The notes under the pieces: generated by a model
The model's database searches: none
The model's input: only the letters and a program-made list of their open reading frames with translations
What the model was told of the DNA's origin: nothing
Translations under genes and position numbers: made by a program
Assembly (NCBI RefSeq): GCF_040253615.1
Contig: NZ_JBEJGY010000004.1
Location: forward strand, 6,200,001-6,264,000
Reading direction: 5' to 3'
Length of the DNA: 64,000 nucleotides
From: Streptomyces sp. Edi4
Lineage (GTDB): Bacteria; Actinomycetota; Actinomycetes; Streptomycetales; Streptomycetaceae
In this document: in pieces, positions 1-7,779 of the stretch
How positions within the stretch are numbered: the stretch's first letter is position 1
Layout of the letters: every line of letters starts with the position of its first letter

Positions 1-1
1 C

Positions 2-661
2 AAGGCGTCCAACCCGGCGGGCAACACCGCCGTCGCACTGCTCGCCTACCACCTGGGCGGCGGAGCCGGCTCCACCGGCGGCACAGTCCTGTTCGCCGTG
101 GTCGCCGCGGTCGCCTTCGCCACGATCCTCGCCGTGGTCGCGGGCATCACCCTCGCGTCCTCCGCCTCCGTCGCCCACGATCTGTACGCCTCCCTCAAGC
201 GCGGGCACGCCAAGCAGCGCAGCGAGGTCGCGGTCGCGCGGGTCGCGGCGGTGGGGATCGGGGCGGTGGCCATCGCGCTCGGCCTGCTGGCCCGCGACCT
301 CAACGTGGCGTTCCTGGTCGGCCTCGCCTTCGCGGTGGCCGCGTCGGCGAACCTGCCGGTGCTCCTGTACTCGCTGTTCTGGCGGAACTTCACGACGCGG
401 GGCGCCGTGTGGTCGGTGTACGGGGGCCTGATTCCCGCGCTGATCCTGGTGCTCGTCTCGCCCGTGGTCTCGGGCAGCCCCGAATCCCTCTTCCCCGGCG
501 TGGACTTCCAGTTCTTCCCGCTGCAAAACCCCGGCCTGCTCTCCATCCCCCTCGGGTTCCTCGCGGGCTGGCTCGGCACGGTGACCTCGCACGAGGTGGC
601 GGACGAGCTCAAGCACGCGGAGGCGGAGGTACGGGCCCTGACCGGCGCGGGAGCGGCGTAG
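2..661 (+). CDS. Sodium:solute (acetate-type) symporter, C-terminal part
   Basis: This is the C-terminal 219 residues of a sodium:solute symporter (SSS family, ActP/MctC-like), an inner-membrane protein that couples uptake of a small monocarboxylate such as acetate to a cation gradient. The frame is open from base 2 and its start lies outside the window. At least five hydrophobic segments are visible, and the opening SNPAGNTAVAL stretch and the later PVLLYSLFWRNFTTRGA segment are typical of the acetate-permease branch. It ends in a charged, helical cytoplasmic tail (HEVADELKHAEAEVRAL). It converges with the following response-regulator gene with only 12 bases between the stops. The substrate is inferred from the family and not proven here. 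Confidence 0.88.
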   Translation, partial: KASNPAGNTAVALLAYHLGGGAGSTGGTVLFAVVAAVAFATILAVVAGITLASSASVAHDLYASLKRGHAKQRSEVAVARVAAVGIGAVAIALGLLARDLNVAFLVGLAFAVAASANLPVLLYSLFWRNFTTRGAVWSVYGGLIPALILVLVSPVVSGSPESLFPGVDFQFFPLQNPGLLSIPLGFLAGWLGTVTSHEVADELKHAEAEVRALTGAGAA

Positions 662-673
662 GACCCCGCCGTC

Positions 674-1357
674 TCACACCGCCCACGCGTAGCGGTGTTC
701 CGGGCGTCCCGTCTCGCCGTAGCGCAGGGTCAGGCGCAGGCGCCCGGACTGTTCGAGCAGACGCAGATAGCGCTGGGCCGTGGACCGGCTCAGGCCGGTG
801 CGTCCGGCGACCTCGTGGGCGGACAGCGGGTGGTCGGCGTCGTGCAGGACGTCGCGGATCAGTTCCGCTGTCGGCACCGAGTGGCGGCTCGGCAGCCCGG
901 TGCGCAGCGCGGCGAAGATCCGGTCTACCTGCTCCTGGTCCTGCGCCGCCGGCCCCGCGCCCGAGGTGTCCGCGGCCCGGTCCACCGTGCGCCGCAGCGT
1001 CGCGTACGCGTCGAGCTTGGCCCGCAGCCCCGCGAAGGTGAACGGCTTCACCAGATAGTGCAGGGCGCCGTGGCGCATCGCGGCCTGGACGGTCGCCACA
1101 TCGCTCGCCGACGTCACCATGATCACGTCGGTGTGGTGGCCCCGTTGGCGCATCCGGCGCACCAGGCTGAGCCCGGTCTCGTCGGGCAGGAAGTGGTCGA
1201 GCAGGACCAGATCGATCCGGTGGCGCTCCAGGGCGGCCAGCGCCTGCGCGGCGCTGTGCGCCCGCGCCGCCACCCGGAAGCCGGGAACCTTCCCGACGTA
1301 CGCCGCGTTGATCTCAGCGACCCGGAAATCGTCGTCCACGACCAGGACATCGATCAC
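674..1357 (-). CDS. CitB-family response regulator (paralogue 1, no adjacent kinase)
   Basis: A 227-residue DNA-binding response regulator of the CitB/DpiA/DcuR class. The receiver domain opens with VLVVDDD and has the phosphoacceptor Asp54 in LVLLDHFLPDETG; a lysine in LVKPF completes the acidic pocket. The C-terminal half carries a winged-helix region (ELIRDVLHDADHPLSAHEVAGRTGLSRST area). I chose the GTG at 1357 because the protein then starts VIDVLVVDDD, matching its paralogue at 4803-5480, and because AAGGGA lies about 6 bases upstream. It is divergent from the ABC importer genes starting at 1526, with a 168-base shared promoter region. It has no kinase next to it and may answer to the kinase at 5477-7195. 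Confidence 0.9.
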   Translation of the reverse strand: MIDVLVVDDDFRVAEINAAYVGKVPGFRVAARAHSAAQALAALERHRIDLVLLDHFLPDETGLSLVRRMRQRGHHTDVIMVTSASDVATVQAAMRHGALHYLVKPFTFAGLRAKLDAYATLRRTVDRAADTSGAGPAAQDQEQVDRIFAALRTGLPSRHSVPTAELIRDVLHDADHPLSAHEVAGRTGLSRSTAQRYLRLLEQSGRLRLTLRYGETGRPEHRYAWAV

Positions 1358-1525
1358 GACGCATCCCTTCCCGAGGCCGCGACAGCGGTGCCGCGCGCCG
1401 ATGTCGCGCTGAACTCCGCAGTTGTATCGCGCGCAAAACGAGCACAACAGGGGTCTGCGCGCAGAAGTACGTCCAGCGCGCACAAGGCTGACGCCCGCGG
1501 CGGCCCGCGCCTACGGTCCCGCTCC
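1358..1525. promoter_or_regulatory. Divergent promoter region with three GCGCGCA motifs
   Basis: The 168 bases between the response regulator and the ABC ATPase should hold both promoters. Three copies of GCGCGCA lie at 1429-1435, 1457-1463 and 1476-1482 on the importer side. They could be operator half-sites for one of the CitB-type regulators, but short GC-rich motifs recur by chance in this genome, so this is weak. Confidence 0.35.
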
Positions 1526-2341
1526 ATGAACACAGACACCAGCCCCGCCATCGAGCTGAGGGGCGCGGGCAAGGCGTTCCGTACGCCGTCGGGCGCCGCG
1601 CACATCGCCGTACGGGACCTCGATCTCACCGTGTGCCAGGGTGAGTTCGTGGTCGTCGTCGGTCCCACCGGCTGCGGCAAGTCGACCACGCTGACCCTGG
1701 TCAGCGGCCTGGAGGAGCCCACCTATGGTGAGGTTTTCGTGGCCGGGGAGCCGGTCCGCGGCATCGGGGACAAGGTCGGCTTCGTCTTCCAGCAGGACGC
1801 CGTCTTCCCTTGGCGCACCGTGCTCTCCAACGTCATGGCGGGCCCGCGCTTTCGCGGCGTGGCGAAGGCCGAAGCCAAGGAGATGGCCCGCGCCTGGCTC
1901 GCCCGGGTCGGCCTGAGCGCCTTCGAGGACCGCTATCCGCACCAGCTCTCCGGCGGCCAGCGCAAGCGCGTCGCGCTCGCCGCCACCTTTGTGAACGACC
2001 CGCGCATCCTGCTGATGGACGAGCCGTTCTCGGCCCTCGACGTGCAGACCAGAGCCCTGATGTCGGACGAACTCCTCGAGCTCTGGACGGGCAGCGGGGC
2101 CTCGGTCGTGTTCGTCACCCACGACCTGGAGGAGTCCATCGCCCTGGCCGACCGGGTCGTCGTGATGACGGCGGGCCCCGCCACCGTGAAACGGGTCTTC
2201 GACATCGGCCTGCCACGCCCGCGCAAGGTCGAGGAGGTGCGCCTCGAACCACGCTTCCTTGAGATCTACCGGGAGATCTGGCAGTGCCTGGGCGAAGAGG
2301 TCCGCATCACCAGGGAGCGGAGCGTCACCGATGCCGCCTGA
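1526..2341 (+). CDS. ABC importer ATP-binding protein (SsuB/TauB/ThiZ type)
   Basis: A 271-residue cytoplasmic ATPase of the nitrate/sulfonate/taurine/pyrimidine-precursor importer family. Visible motifs are the Walker A GPTGCGKST, the Q-loop (FVFQQDAVFPWRT), the signature LSGGQRKRVALA, Walker B ILLMDEPFSALD and the switch histidine in FVTHDLEES. The ATG at 1526 is used because the protein then begins MNTDTSPAIELRGAGKAF, typical for the family. Its stop overlaps the start of the permease gene, so the two are translationally coupled. It energises the permease at 2331-3509 together with the lipoprotein at 3620-4750. The substrate class cannot be told from this subunit. Confidence 0.93.
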   Translation: MNTDTSPAIELRGAGKAFRTPSGAAHIAVRDLDLTVCQGEFVVVVGPTGCGKSTTLTLVSGLEEPTYGEVFVAGEPVRGIGDKVGFVFQQDAVFPWRTVLSNVMAGPRFRGVAKAEAKEMARAWLARVGLSAFEDRYPHQLSGGQRKRVALAATFVNDPRILLMDEPFSALDVQTRALMSDELLELWTGSGASVVFVTHDLEESIALADRVVVMTAGPATVKRVFDIGLPRPRKVEEVRLEPRFLEIYREIWQCLGEEVRITRERSVTDAA

Positions 2342-3509
2342 CACTCAGGGCGCGTCGCCGACGGCGCCGGACGCTCACGGTGCCTCGCCGATGCCGCCTG
2401 ACGTACACGGTGCCTCGTCCACGGCGCCGGAGACGCACGGTGCGTCGCCGACGGCGCCGGACGCTCACGGTGCGTCGCCGATGCCGCCTGACGTACACGG
2501 TGCCTCGTCCACGGCGCCGGAGACGCACGGTGCGTCGCCGACGGCGCCTGACGTACACGGTGCCTCGTCGACGGTGCCGGACGCTCACGGTGCCTCGTCC
2601 ACGGTGCCTGACGCACACAGTGCGCCGCCGATGCCGCCGGACGCTCACGGTGCCTCACCGACGCCGCTCGACGCCCCCGCCCCGTCCGGCGCCAAGGGCG
2701 CGACGCGTGCCCGGGCTGCCCGCAACCGCCGTCTTCTGGTCCTCGGCAGCCGCGTCCTGCTCCTGGTCGTGGTCTTCGGCGCCTGGGAAGTGCTGGCCCG
2801 CGCCGAGGTCATCGACGCCTTCAACTTCTCGATGCCCTCGGCCATTTGGCGCCAGATACGGGAGTGGGCCGAGCACGGCACCGCGCAGGGTTCGCTCTGG
2901 GAGCAGATCTGGTACACGCTCTACGAGGCGCTGCTCGGCTGGGCCGTCGGGGTGGTCGCGGGTGTGGTGCTGGGCATCGCCCTTGGCCGGATCCGCTTCC
3001 TCGCCGACGTGCTCGGCCCCTACATCAAGGTGCTCAACGCCATCCCGCGCATCGTGCTCGCGCCCGTCTTTTTGATCTGGTTCGGGCTCGGCCCTGCCTC
3101 CAAGGTCGCCTCCGCCGTCGTCCTCGTCTTCTTCCCGGTCTTCTTCAACGCCTTCCAGGGCGCCCGCGAGGTCGACCGGAACCTGGTGGACCACGCCCGC
3201 GTCCTGGGCGCGAGCAAGCAGCGCGTGACCCTTCAGGTGGTCATCCCCTCCGCCACCTCCTGGATCTTCACCAGCCTTCACGTCAGCTTCGGCTTCGCGC
3301 TGATCGGGGCGATCGTCGGCGAGTACATCGGCGCGACCAAGGGCCTCGGGCTCCTGGTGGCCGCCTCGCAGGGAACCTTCAACGCCGCCGGTGTGTACGC
3401 GGCGATGGCCATTCTGGCGGTGGTCGCGCTGCTGACCGAGGCTCTGCTCACCTTCGCCGAACGGCGGCTGTTCCGCTGGCGCCCGGCCGAGTCCGCCACC
3501 GACCGCTGA
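2331..3509 (+). CDS. ABC importer permease with repetitive N-terminal extension
   Basis: A 392-residue BPD-type inner-membrane permease (SsuC/TauC/ThiX-like). The conserved part starts near residue 130 and has about six transmembrane segments plus the cytoplasmic EAA loop (ARVLGASKQRVTLQVVIPSA) that docks on the ATPase. The first ~115 residues are not found in the family as I know it: about eleven tandem copies of a ten-residue unit of the form PD-A/V/T-HGAS-P/S-T/M-A/P, followed by a short basic stretch before the first membrane span. The ATG at 2331 overlaps the ATPase stop; starting there includes the whole repeat. A later start near the basic stretch would give a normal-sized permease but I see no candidate with a good ribosome site. 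The extension would sit in the cytoplasm. Confidence 0.88.
   Translation: MPPDTQGASPTAPDAHGASPMPPDVHGASSTAPETHGASPTAPDAHGASPMPPDVHGASSTAPETHGASPTAPDVHGASSTVPDAHGASSTVPDAHSAPPMPPDAHGASPTPLDAPAPSGAKGATRARAARNRRLLVLGSRVLLLVVVFGAWEVLARAEVIDAFNFSMPSAIWRQIREWAEHGTAQGSLWEQIWYTLYEALLGWAVGVVAGVVLGIALGRIRFLADVLGPYIKVLNAIPRIVLAPVFLIWFGLGPASKVASAVVLVFFPVFFNAFQGAREVDRNLVDHARVLGASKQRVTLQVVIPSATSWIFTSLHVSFGFALIGAIVGEYIGATKGLGLLVAASQGTFNAAGVYAAMAILAVVALLTEALLTFAERRLFRWRPAESATDR
2334..2670 (+). repeat. 30-bp coding minisatellite, about eleven copies
   Basis: Direct tandem repeats of a 30-base unit encode the ten-residue PDxHGASxxx motif at the head of the permease. Units differ by a few bases. Several consecutive units recur as a block (the order PDAHGASPMP, PDVHGASSTA, PETHGASPTA appears twice), which shows a 90-base higher-order repeat and so recent expansion by slippage or unequal crossing-over. 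The unit length is a multiple of three, so copy-number change keeps the frame. Confidence 0.93.
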
Positions 3510-3619
3510 CGAGACCCGCCGCCCCCGGACGGCTCCCGCTCCGTACGCGGAACGCCAACGCGCGCCGCGTACCCCCTCCCGTACCCCCTCCGTACCCCAC
3601 CCGTGATCACAGGGACGTG

Positions 3620-4750
3620 ATGATCATGCACGGCAGCAACTCCGACGCCGCACCAGGCGGCCTCAACTCCCCAGCGGCATCGCCTCGTTCAGCGCGCCCG
3701 GCCGCGCGCAGCGCACCCCGCGCCCGCCTCGCCGGCGGCCTCTGCGTCGCTCTCCTGATGACGCTCTCCGCCTGCGGCGGCCACGCGGCGTCGGACACCA
3801 GGAGCGCGTCCGGGCAGGCCACCGTCAAGATCATGGTCGGCGGCCTCGACAAGGTCATCTATCTGCCCGCGATGCTGACCCAGCGGCTCGGCTACTTCCA
3901 GGCCGAGGGCCTGGACGTGCGGTTGCTGACCGAACCGGCCGGGGTGCAGGCCGAGACCGCGCTCATCTCCGGTGACGTCCAGGGCGCCGTCGGCTTTTAC
4001 GACCACACCCTCGACCTTCAGGTGAAGGGCAAGAAGGTGGAGTCCGTGGTGCAGTTCTCGCACGCGCCGGGCGAGGTGGAGGTCGTCTCCACGCGGGCCG
4101 CGGCGGGCATCGGGTCGCCCCAGGACTTCAAGGGCAAGAAGCTCGGGGTCACCGGGCTCGGGTCGTCGACGGACTTCCTCACCAAGTACCTCGCGGTCCG
4201 CGACGGGGTGAAGACCAGCGACTTCACCCCCGTCGCGGTCGGGGCGGGACAGACCTTCATCGCCGCGTTGAAGCAGGGCTCCATCGACGGCGGCATGACC
4301 ACCGACCCGACGGTCGCCGCCCTCCTCGACCAGAAGCTCGGCAAGGTCCTGATCGACATGCGCACGCCCGAGGGCTCACGGCAGGCGCTCGGCGGTCCCT
4401 ATCCGTCCTCCAGTCTGTACATGAACACGCAGTGGGTGAACGATCACCGGCAGACGGTGCAGAAGCTGGTCAACGCCCTGGTGAAGACGTTGCGTTGGAT
4501 GTCCACGCACAGTGCGCTGGAGATCGTGGCCAAGATGCCGGCGGACTACGCGCAGGGCGGCAAGGCGCTCTACGCGCAGGCGATCGAGTCCACGCTGCCG
4601 ATGTTCACCAAGGACGGCGTCATGCCCGAGAACGGTCCTGAGACGGTCGAGCGCGTACTCAAGGCGTTCAATCCCAACCTCAAGTCGGCCAAGGTCGATC
4701 TGTCCGGGACCTACACGACGGAGTTCGTGAAGAAGGTCCCGCAGGGCTGA
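3620..4750 (+). CDS. ABC importer substrate-binding lipoprotein (NMT1/SsuA-like)
   Basis: A 376-residue extracytoplasmic solute-binding protein of the NMT1/THI5-like group. A twin-arginine-free lipoprotein signal ends in the lipobox LSAC, so Cys is lipidated and the protein is tethered outside the membrane. The mature part begins with the typical VKIMVGGLDKVIYLPAM strand and has the LGYFQAEGLDV segment seen in binding proteins for sulfonates, nitrate, riboflavin and pyrimidine precursors. GTG 3617, ATG 3620 and ATG 3626 are all in frame; 3620 is chosen because AGGGA ends 4 bases before it, though 3626 is equally possible. It follows the permease by 110 bases holding a GTACCCC-rich stretch. 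The ligand is unknown; the flanking CitB-type regulators hint at a carboxylate. Confidence 0.9.
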   Translation: MIMHGSNSDAAPGGLNSPAASPRSARPAARSAPRARLAGGLCVALLMTLSACGGHAASDTRSASGQATVKIMVGGLDKVIYLPAMLTQRLGYFQAEGLDVRLLTEPAGVQAETALISGDVQGAVGFYDHTLDLQVKGKKVESVVQFSHAPGEVEVVSTRAAAGIGSPQDFKGKKLGVTGLGSSTDFLTKYLAVRDGVKTSDFTPVAVGAGQTFIAALKQGSIDGGMTTDPTVAALLDQKLGKVLIDMRTPEGSRQALGGPYPSSSLYMNTQWVNDHRQTVQKLVNALVKTLRWMSTHSALEIVAKMPADYAQGGKALYAQAIESTLPMFTKDGVMPENGPETVERVLKAFNPNLKSAKVDLSGTYTTEFVKKVPQG

Positions 4751-4802
4751 CGCGCCCGCGCCGATCCACCGCGGGCCGCACCCGCCGACCGCCGCCCCCC
4801 GG

Positions 4803-5480
4803 CTACCGCGAGGCCACCCACGCGTAGCGGTGCTCGGGGCGGCCCGTCTCGCCGTAGCGCAGACCGAGCCGCACCCGGCCGGCCCGCTCAAGGAGCTTCA
4901 GATAGCGCTGAGCGGTCTGACGGCTCACCCCCGCCCGCTCCGCGATCTCCTGGGTCGCGAGCGGGCCCTCGGCCGCCTTGAGCACCCGGCGCAGCAGATC
5001 GGCGGTGGTGGGGGAGTGGCCCTTGGGAAGGTCGGGCTCGGCCGGGACGGACAGCGCCCCGAAGATCCGGTCCACCTCCGCCTGCTCGGCCTCGCCGCCA
5101 CCGTCCAGGGTCCGGCGCAGCACGGCGTACGCCTCCAACTTGGCGCGCAGGCCGGCGAAGTTGAAGGGCTTGACCAGATACTGCAACGCGCCCTGACGCA
5201 TCGCGGCCTGCACGGTGGCCACATCGCGGGCCGCCGTCACCATGATCACGTCGGTGTGGTGGCCCAGCGCCCGCAGCTCCCGCACGAAGGCGAGCCCGTT
5301 CTCGTCCGGCAGATAGTGATCGAGCAGCACCAGATCCACCGGCTGCGCCACGACCCGGGCCAGCGCCTGGGCGGCCGAATGCGCGAGCGCCACCACCCGG
5401 AAGCCGGGAACTTTCGCGGTGTAGGCGGCATTGATGTCGGCGACCCGGGGATCGTCGTCCACGACCAGTACGTCGATCAC
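4803..5480 (-). CDS. CitB-family response regulator (paralogue 2)
   Basis: A 225-residue response regulator closely similar along its whole length to the one at 674-1357 (same VLVVDDD opening, Asp54 in LVLLDHYLPDENG, same C-terminal GETGRPEHRYAWV ending). It starts with GTG at 5480, overlapping the stop of the sensor kinase gene by four bases (GTGA), so kinase and regulator are co-translated and form the cognate pair. The C-terminal region has a helix-turn-helix (IAERAGVSRQTAQRYLKLLE). It converges with the importer lipoprotein gene, 52 bases away. By family, it should activate transport or catabolic genes when its kinase senses an external carboxylate. Confidence 0.93.
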   Translation of the reverse strand: MIDVLVVDDDPRVADINAAYTAKVPGFRVVALAHSAAQALARVVAQPVDLVLLDHYLPDENGLAFVRELRALGHHTDVIMVTAARDVATVQAAMRQGALQYLVKPFNFAGLRAKLEAYAVLRRTLDGGGEAEQAEVDRIFGALSVPAEPDLPKGHSPTTADLLRRVLKAAEGPLATQEIAERAGVSRQTAQRYLKLLERAGRVRLGLRYGETGRPEHRYAWVASR

Positions 5481-7195
5481 CGCGCCTCCTCGACGGGCCT
5501 TCGTCGCCCGTCCGTGCTCGTGACGGAGCCCGCATCCGTGCTCGTGACGGAGCCGGCCTCCGTGCTCGTGTGCGGCGTCTCGCCCAGCGCGTCGGGCAGT
5601 ACGACGGTGAACTCCGCCCCGCCGTCCGGACCGTCGGCGACGCGCGCGCCGCCGCCCATGCGCTCCGCGAACCTGCCCACCAGCGCGAGCCCGAGCCCCC
5701 GCTTGCCGTGCGCGGGCGCCTCCTTGGTCGTCCAGCCCTCGGTGAAGACCAGCTCCCGCAGCTCGGCGGGGATGCCGGGACCGTTGTCACGGACCCGTAC
5801 GACCACCGTGCGTCCCTCGGCGCGCAGCTCCACCTCCACCGCGGCGCCGGGCACCCCGGCCGTCGCGTCCAGCGCGTTGTCGACGAGGTTGCCGATGACG
5901 GTGACCAGGCCGCGGGGATCGACGAGCCGGTCCGGCAGCAGGGTCGCGGGGGACAGACCGAGGGCCACCGCGCGCTCGGCGGCGACCGTCGCCTTGCCGA
6001 CCAGGACGGCGGCGAGCAGCGGATCCTCGACCTTCTCCGTGACCTGCTCGGCGGTGGCCCGGTGCACCCCGACGACCTCGGTGACGAAGTCGGCGGCCTC
6101 CTCGTACAGCTCCAGTTCGAGCAGGCCCAGCAGGGTGTGCAGCCGGTTGGCGTGCTCGTGGTCCTGGGCGCGCAGGGCGTCGATAAGGCCGCGCGTCGAG
6201 TCCAGTTCGCGGCCCAGGCGTTCCAGCTCGGTACGGTCGCGCAGGGTCGCCACGGCGCCGCCGTCCTGCGTCGGCATCCGGTTGGCGACCAGGACGCGGT
6301 GGCCGCGCACGGTCAACAGGTCGGTGCCCTCGACCCGGCCCGCGAGGACCTCCGTCGTACGTCCCGCGCCCAGCGCGTCGTCCAGGGCCTGCCCGGCCAC
6401 TTCGGGTCCGACGCCGAGCAAACGCTGCGCCTCGTCGTTGAGGAGTCTGATGCGCCCGCCCCGGTCGAGTGCGACCACGCCCTCACGGATGGAGTGCAGC
6501 ATCGCCTCACGTTCGGCGAGCAGCATGGAGATGTCGGAGAACGCCAGGTCACGGGTCTGCCGGTGGATGCGCCTTGCGATGAGGTAGGCGGCGAGCGCGC
6601 CCACCGCGAGCGCGCCGCCCGCATACGCGAGCAGCCCCGGGATCGCGTGCAGGAGCCGGGCCCGGACGCTGTCGTACTCGATGCCCACCGACACGGCGCC
6701 CACGATCGTGCCACGGGCGTCGCGCAGCGGGACCTTGCCGCGGGCCGAGCGGCCCAGGGTGCCGCTGTCGATCTCCATGACGTCGTGGCCGGCCAGCGCG
6801 TCCTTCGGGTCGGTGGAGACGACCCGGCCGATCTCACGGGGGTCGGTGTGCGACCAGCGCACCCCTCGCGTGTCCATGACCACCACGTACTCGGCGCCCG
6901 TCGCGCGCCGCACGCGTTCCGCCTCGGCCTGCACCGGGCCGCCGGCGGAGGGCGGGGTGGAGCGCAGGTCGTCGGCGAGCCGGGGCTGGGCGGCGGTCGT
7001 GGCGGCGATGGCGAGGGCACGCCGCATGGCCTGGTCGTCGAGCTGGGCGCCGAGCGGGGCGAGGAAGAGCCCGGTGGCCAGCACGGCCACACCGGCCGCG
7101 ATGGCCAGTTGCATGAGGAGCACCTGGGAGAAGACCCGCCGTGGCCAGCCCAGACGCCGCCTGCGGGGCGCGGGCCTGGTCGGGTGGGCGGTCAT
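5477..7195 (-). CDS. CitA/DcuS-type sensor histidine kinase
   Basis: A 572-residue membrane sensor kinase. A basic N-terminus leads into a first membrane span (residues about 25-47), then an extracytoplasmic sensor domain of ~120 residues with the CitA/DcuS-like RRATGAEYVVVMDTRGVR core, a second span (LLAYAGGALAVGALAAYLI), a cytoplasmic PAS domain, the family-specific phosphoacceptor region QDHEHANRLHTLLGLLELE and a HATPase domain with NLVDNALDAT and GLGLALVGRF. The start at 7195 is the only ATG giving a sensible first span. The C-terminal tail after the ATPase domain ends in tandem AGSVTSTD repeats encoded by a 24-base unit. It is translationally coupled to the response regulator at 4803-5480. 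Confidence 0.93.
   Translation of the reverse strand: MTAHPTRPAPRRRRLGWPRRVFSQVLLMQLAIAAGVAVLATGLFLAPLGAQLDDQAMRRALAIAATTAAQPRLADDLRSTPPSAGGPVQAEAERVRRATGAEYVVVMDTRGVRWSHTDPREIGRVVSTDPKDALAGHDVMEIDSGTLGRSARGKVPLRDARGTIVGAVSVGIEYDSVRARLLHAIPGLLAYAGGALAVGALAAYLIARRIHRQTRDLAFSDISMLLAEREAMLHSIREGVVALDRGGRIRLLNDEAQRLLGVGPEVAGQALDDALGAGRTTEVLAGRVEGTDLLTVRGHRVLVANRMPTQDGGAVATLRDRTELERLGRELDSTRGLIDALRAQDHEHANRLHTLLGLLELELYEEAADFVTEVVGVHRATAEQVTEKVEDPLLAAVLVGKATVAAERAVALGLSPATLLPDRLVDPRGLVTVIGNLVDNALDATAGVPGAAVEVELRAEGRTVVVRVRDNGPGIPAELRELVFTEGWTTKEAPAHGKRGLGLALVGRFAERMGGGARVADGPDGGAEFTVVLPDALGETPHTSTEAGSVTSTDAGSVTSTDGRRRPVEEAR
5511..5570. repeat. 24-bp tandem repeat in the kinase tail
   Basis: A 24-base unit beginning TCCGTGCTCGTG is present twice in full (5511-5534, 5535-5558) and once in part (5559-5570). 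On the minus strand it encodes an eight-residue AGSVTSTD repeat at the extreme C-terminus of the sensor kinase. Like the permease minisatellite the unit keeps the reading frame. Confidence 0.85.
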
Positions 7196-7262
7196 GGGTA
7201 GGCACGTTAGACGGCCCGGACCGCTTCCCGGAATGCCTCCGGGATCACAGTGCGGTCTCCCC

Positions 7263-7332
7263 GGCCCGCGACGGCCCGCGCGGCGCGCCCGGTCGTCGCG
7301 GGCCGGGCGCGCCGCGCGGGTCGTCGCGGGCC
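7263..7332. terminator. Very long hairpin, probable terminator of the hydrolase operon
   Basis: An inverted repeat with arms 7263-7292 and 7303-7332, only one mismatch in 30 base pairs and a 10-base loop. The inner 18 base pairs (7275-7292 with 7303-7320) are perfect. It lies just after the stop of the NTF2-like gene, which is read towards it, and about 70 bases before the kinase start. No T-run follows, as is usual for Streptomyces terminators. It should isolate the kinase operon from the hydrolase operon. Confidence 0.7.
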
Positions 7333-7364
7333 GTCGCCGGGGCTCAGCCGCGGCGGTCTGCGGA

Positions 7365-7763
7365 TCACATGACGCTGTCCGTGCGCAGCGGGCCCGCCGT
7401 GACGCGCAGGGTCCGCACGCGTGGCGGCTCCTGTCGCTCCAGCTCGAAGATGTGCGTGAACGGCGCGCGCACCACGTGCTCCGGGTGGCTCTTCTTGGCC
7501 ATGACGGCCTCGCCGCGCAGCAGCCGGACGCCATTGTCCGTGGTCCAGTACTCCAGGACCTCATGGCTGATGTGCAGCGGTGCGTCGATCTTGACGAAGA
7601 ACGACTTGATGGCCTCGACGCCATGGATGTGGGCGGTGCCGAAGTACATGTCGGTGTCCTCGGTGAGAGGCGCGAACCCCTCGTCGAAGTCCAGTGTGTC
7701 GATGGCGTCCATGAACGCGAGGATCCACTCGGGGACGGCTGTGGCGTGGGCGGTGTCCGGCAT
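7365..7763 (-). CDS. SnoaL/NTF2-like small protein
   Basis: A 132-residue protein with an NTF2-like (SnoaL-type) fold judged from its size and pattern: an N-terminal helix (PEWILAFMDAIDTLDFDEGF), then strands including the DTDMYFG and AIKSFFVKI segments and a C-terminal beta half. Members are isomerases, dehydratases or ligand-binding proteins for small ring compounds. The start at 7763 has AGGAGAG about 7 bases upstream. It lies 16 bases after the alpha/beta hydrolase stop and is surely in its operon. A specific reaction cannot be named. Confidence 0.78.
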   Translation of the reverse strand: MPDTAHATAVPEWILAFMDAIDTLDFDEGFAPLTEDTDMYFGTAHIHGVEAIKSFFVKIDAPLHISHEVLEYWTTDNGVRLLRGEAVMAKKSHPEHVVRAPFTHIFELERQEPPRVRTLRVTAGPLRTDSVM

Positions 7764-7779
7764 GAGGGCGCTCTCCTGG

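Noticed and set aside
1429..1482. Three GCGCGCA copies as a certain operator
   Set aside because: Unequal spacing and GC-rich motif with high chance rate; kept only as a weak hint in the promoter entry.
2266..2658. Regular RHRERPAP-like repeat proteins in other frames of the minisatellite
   Set aside because: A tandem repeat of a multiple of three is open in several frames; only the + frame joins a conserved permease.
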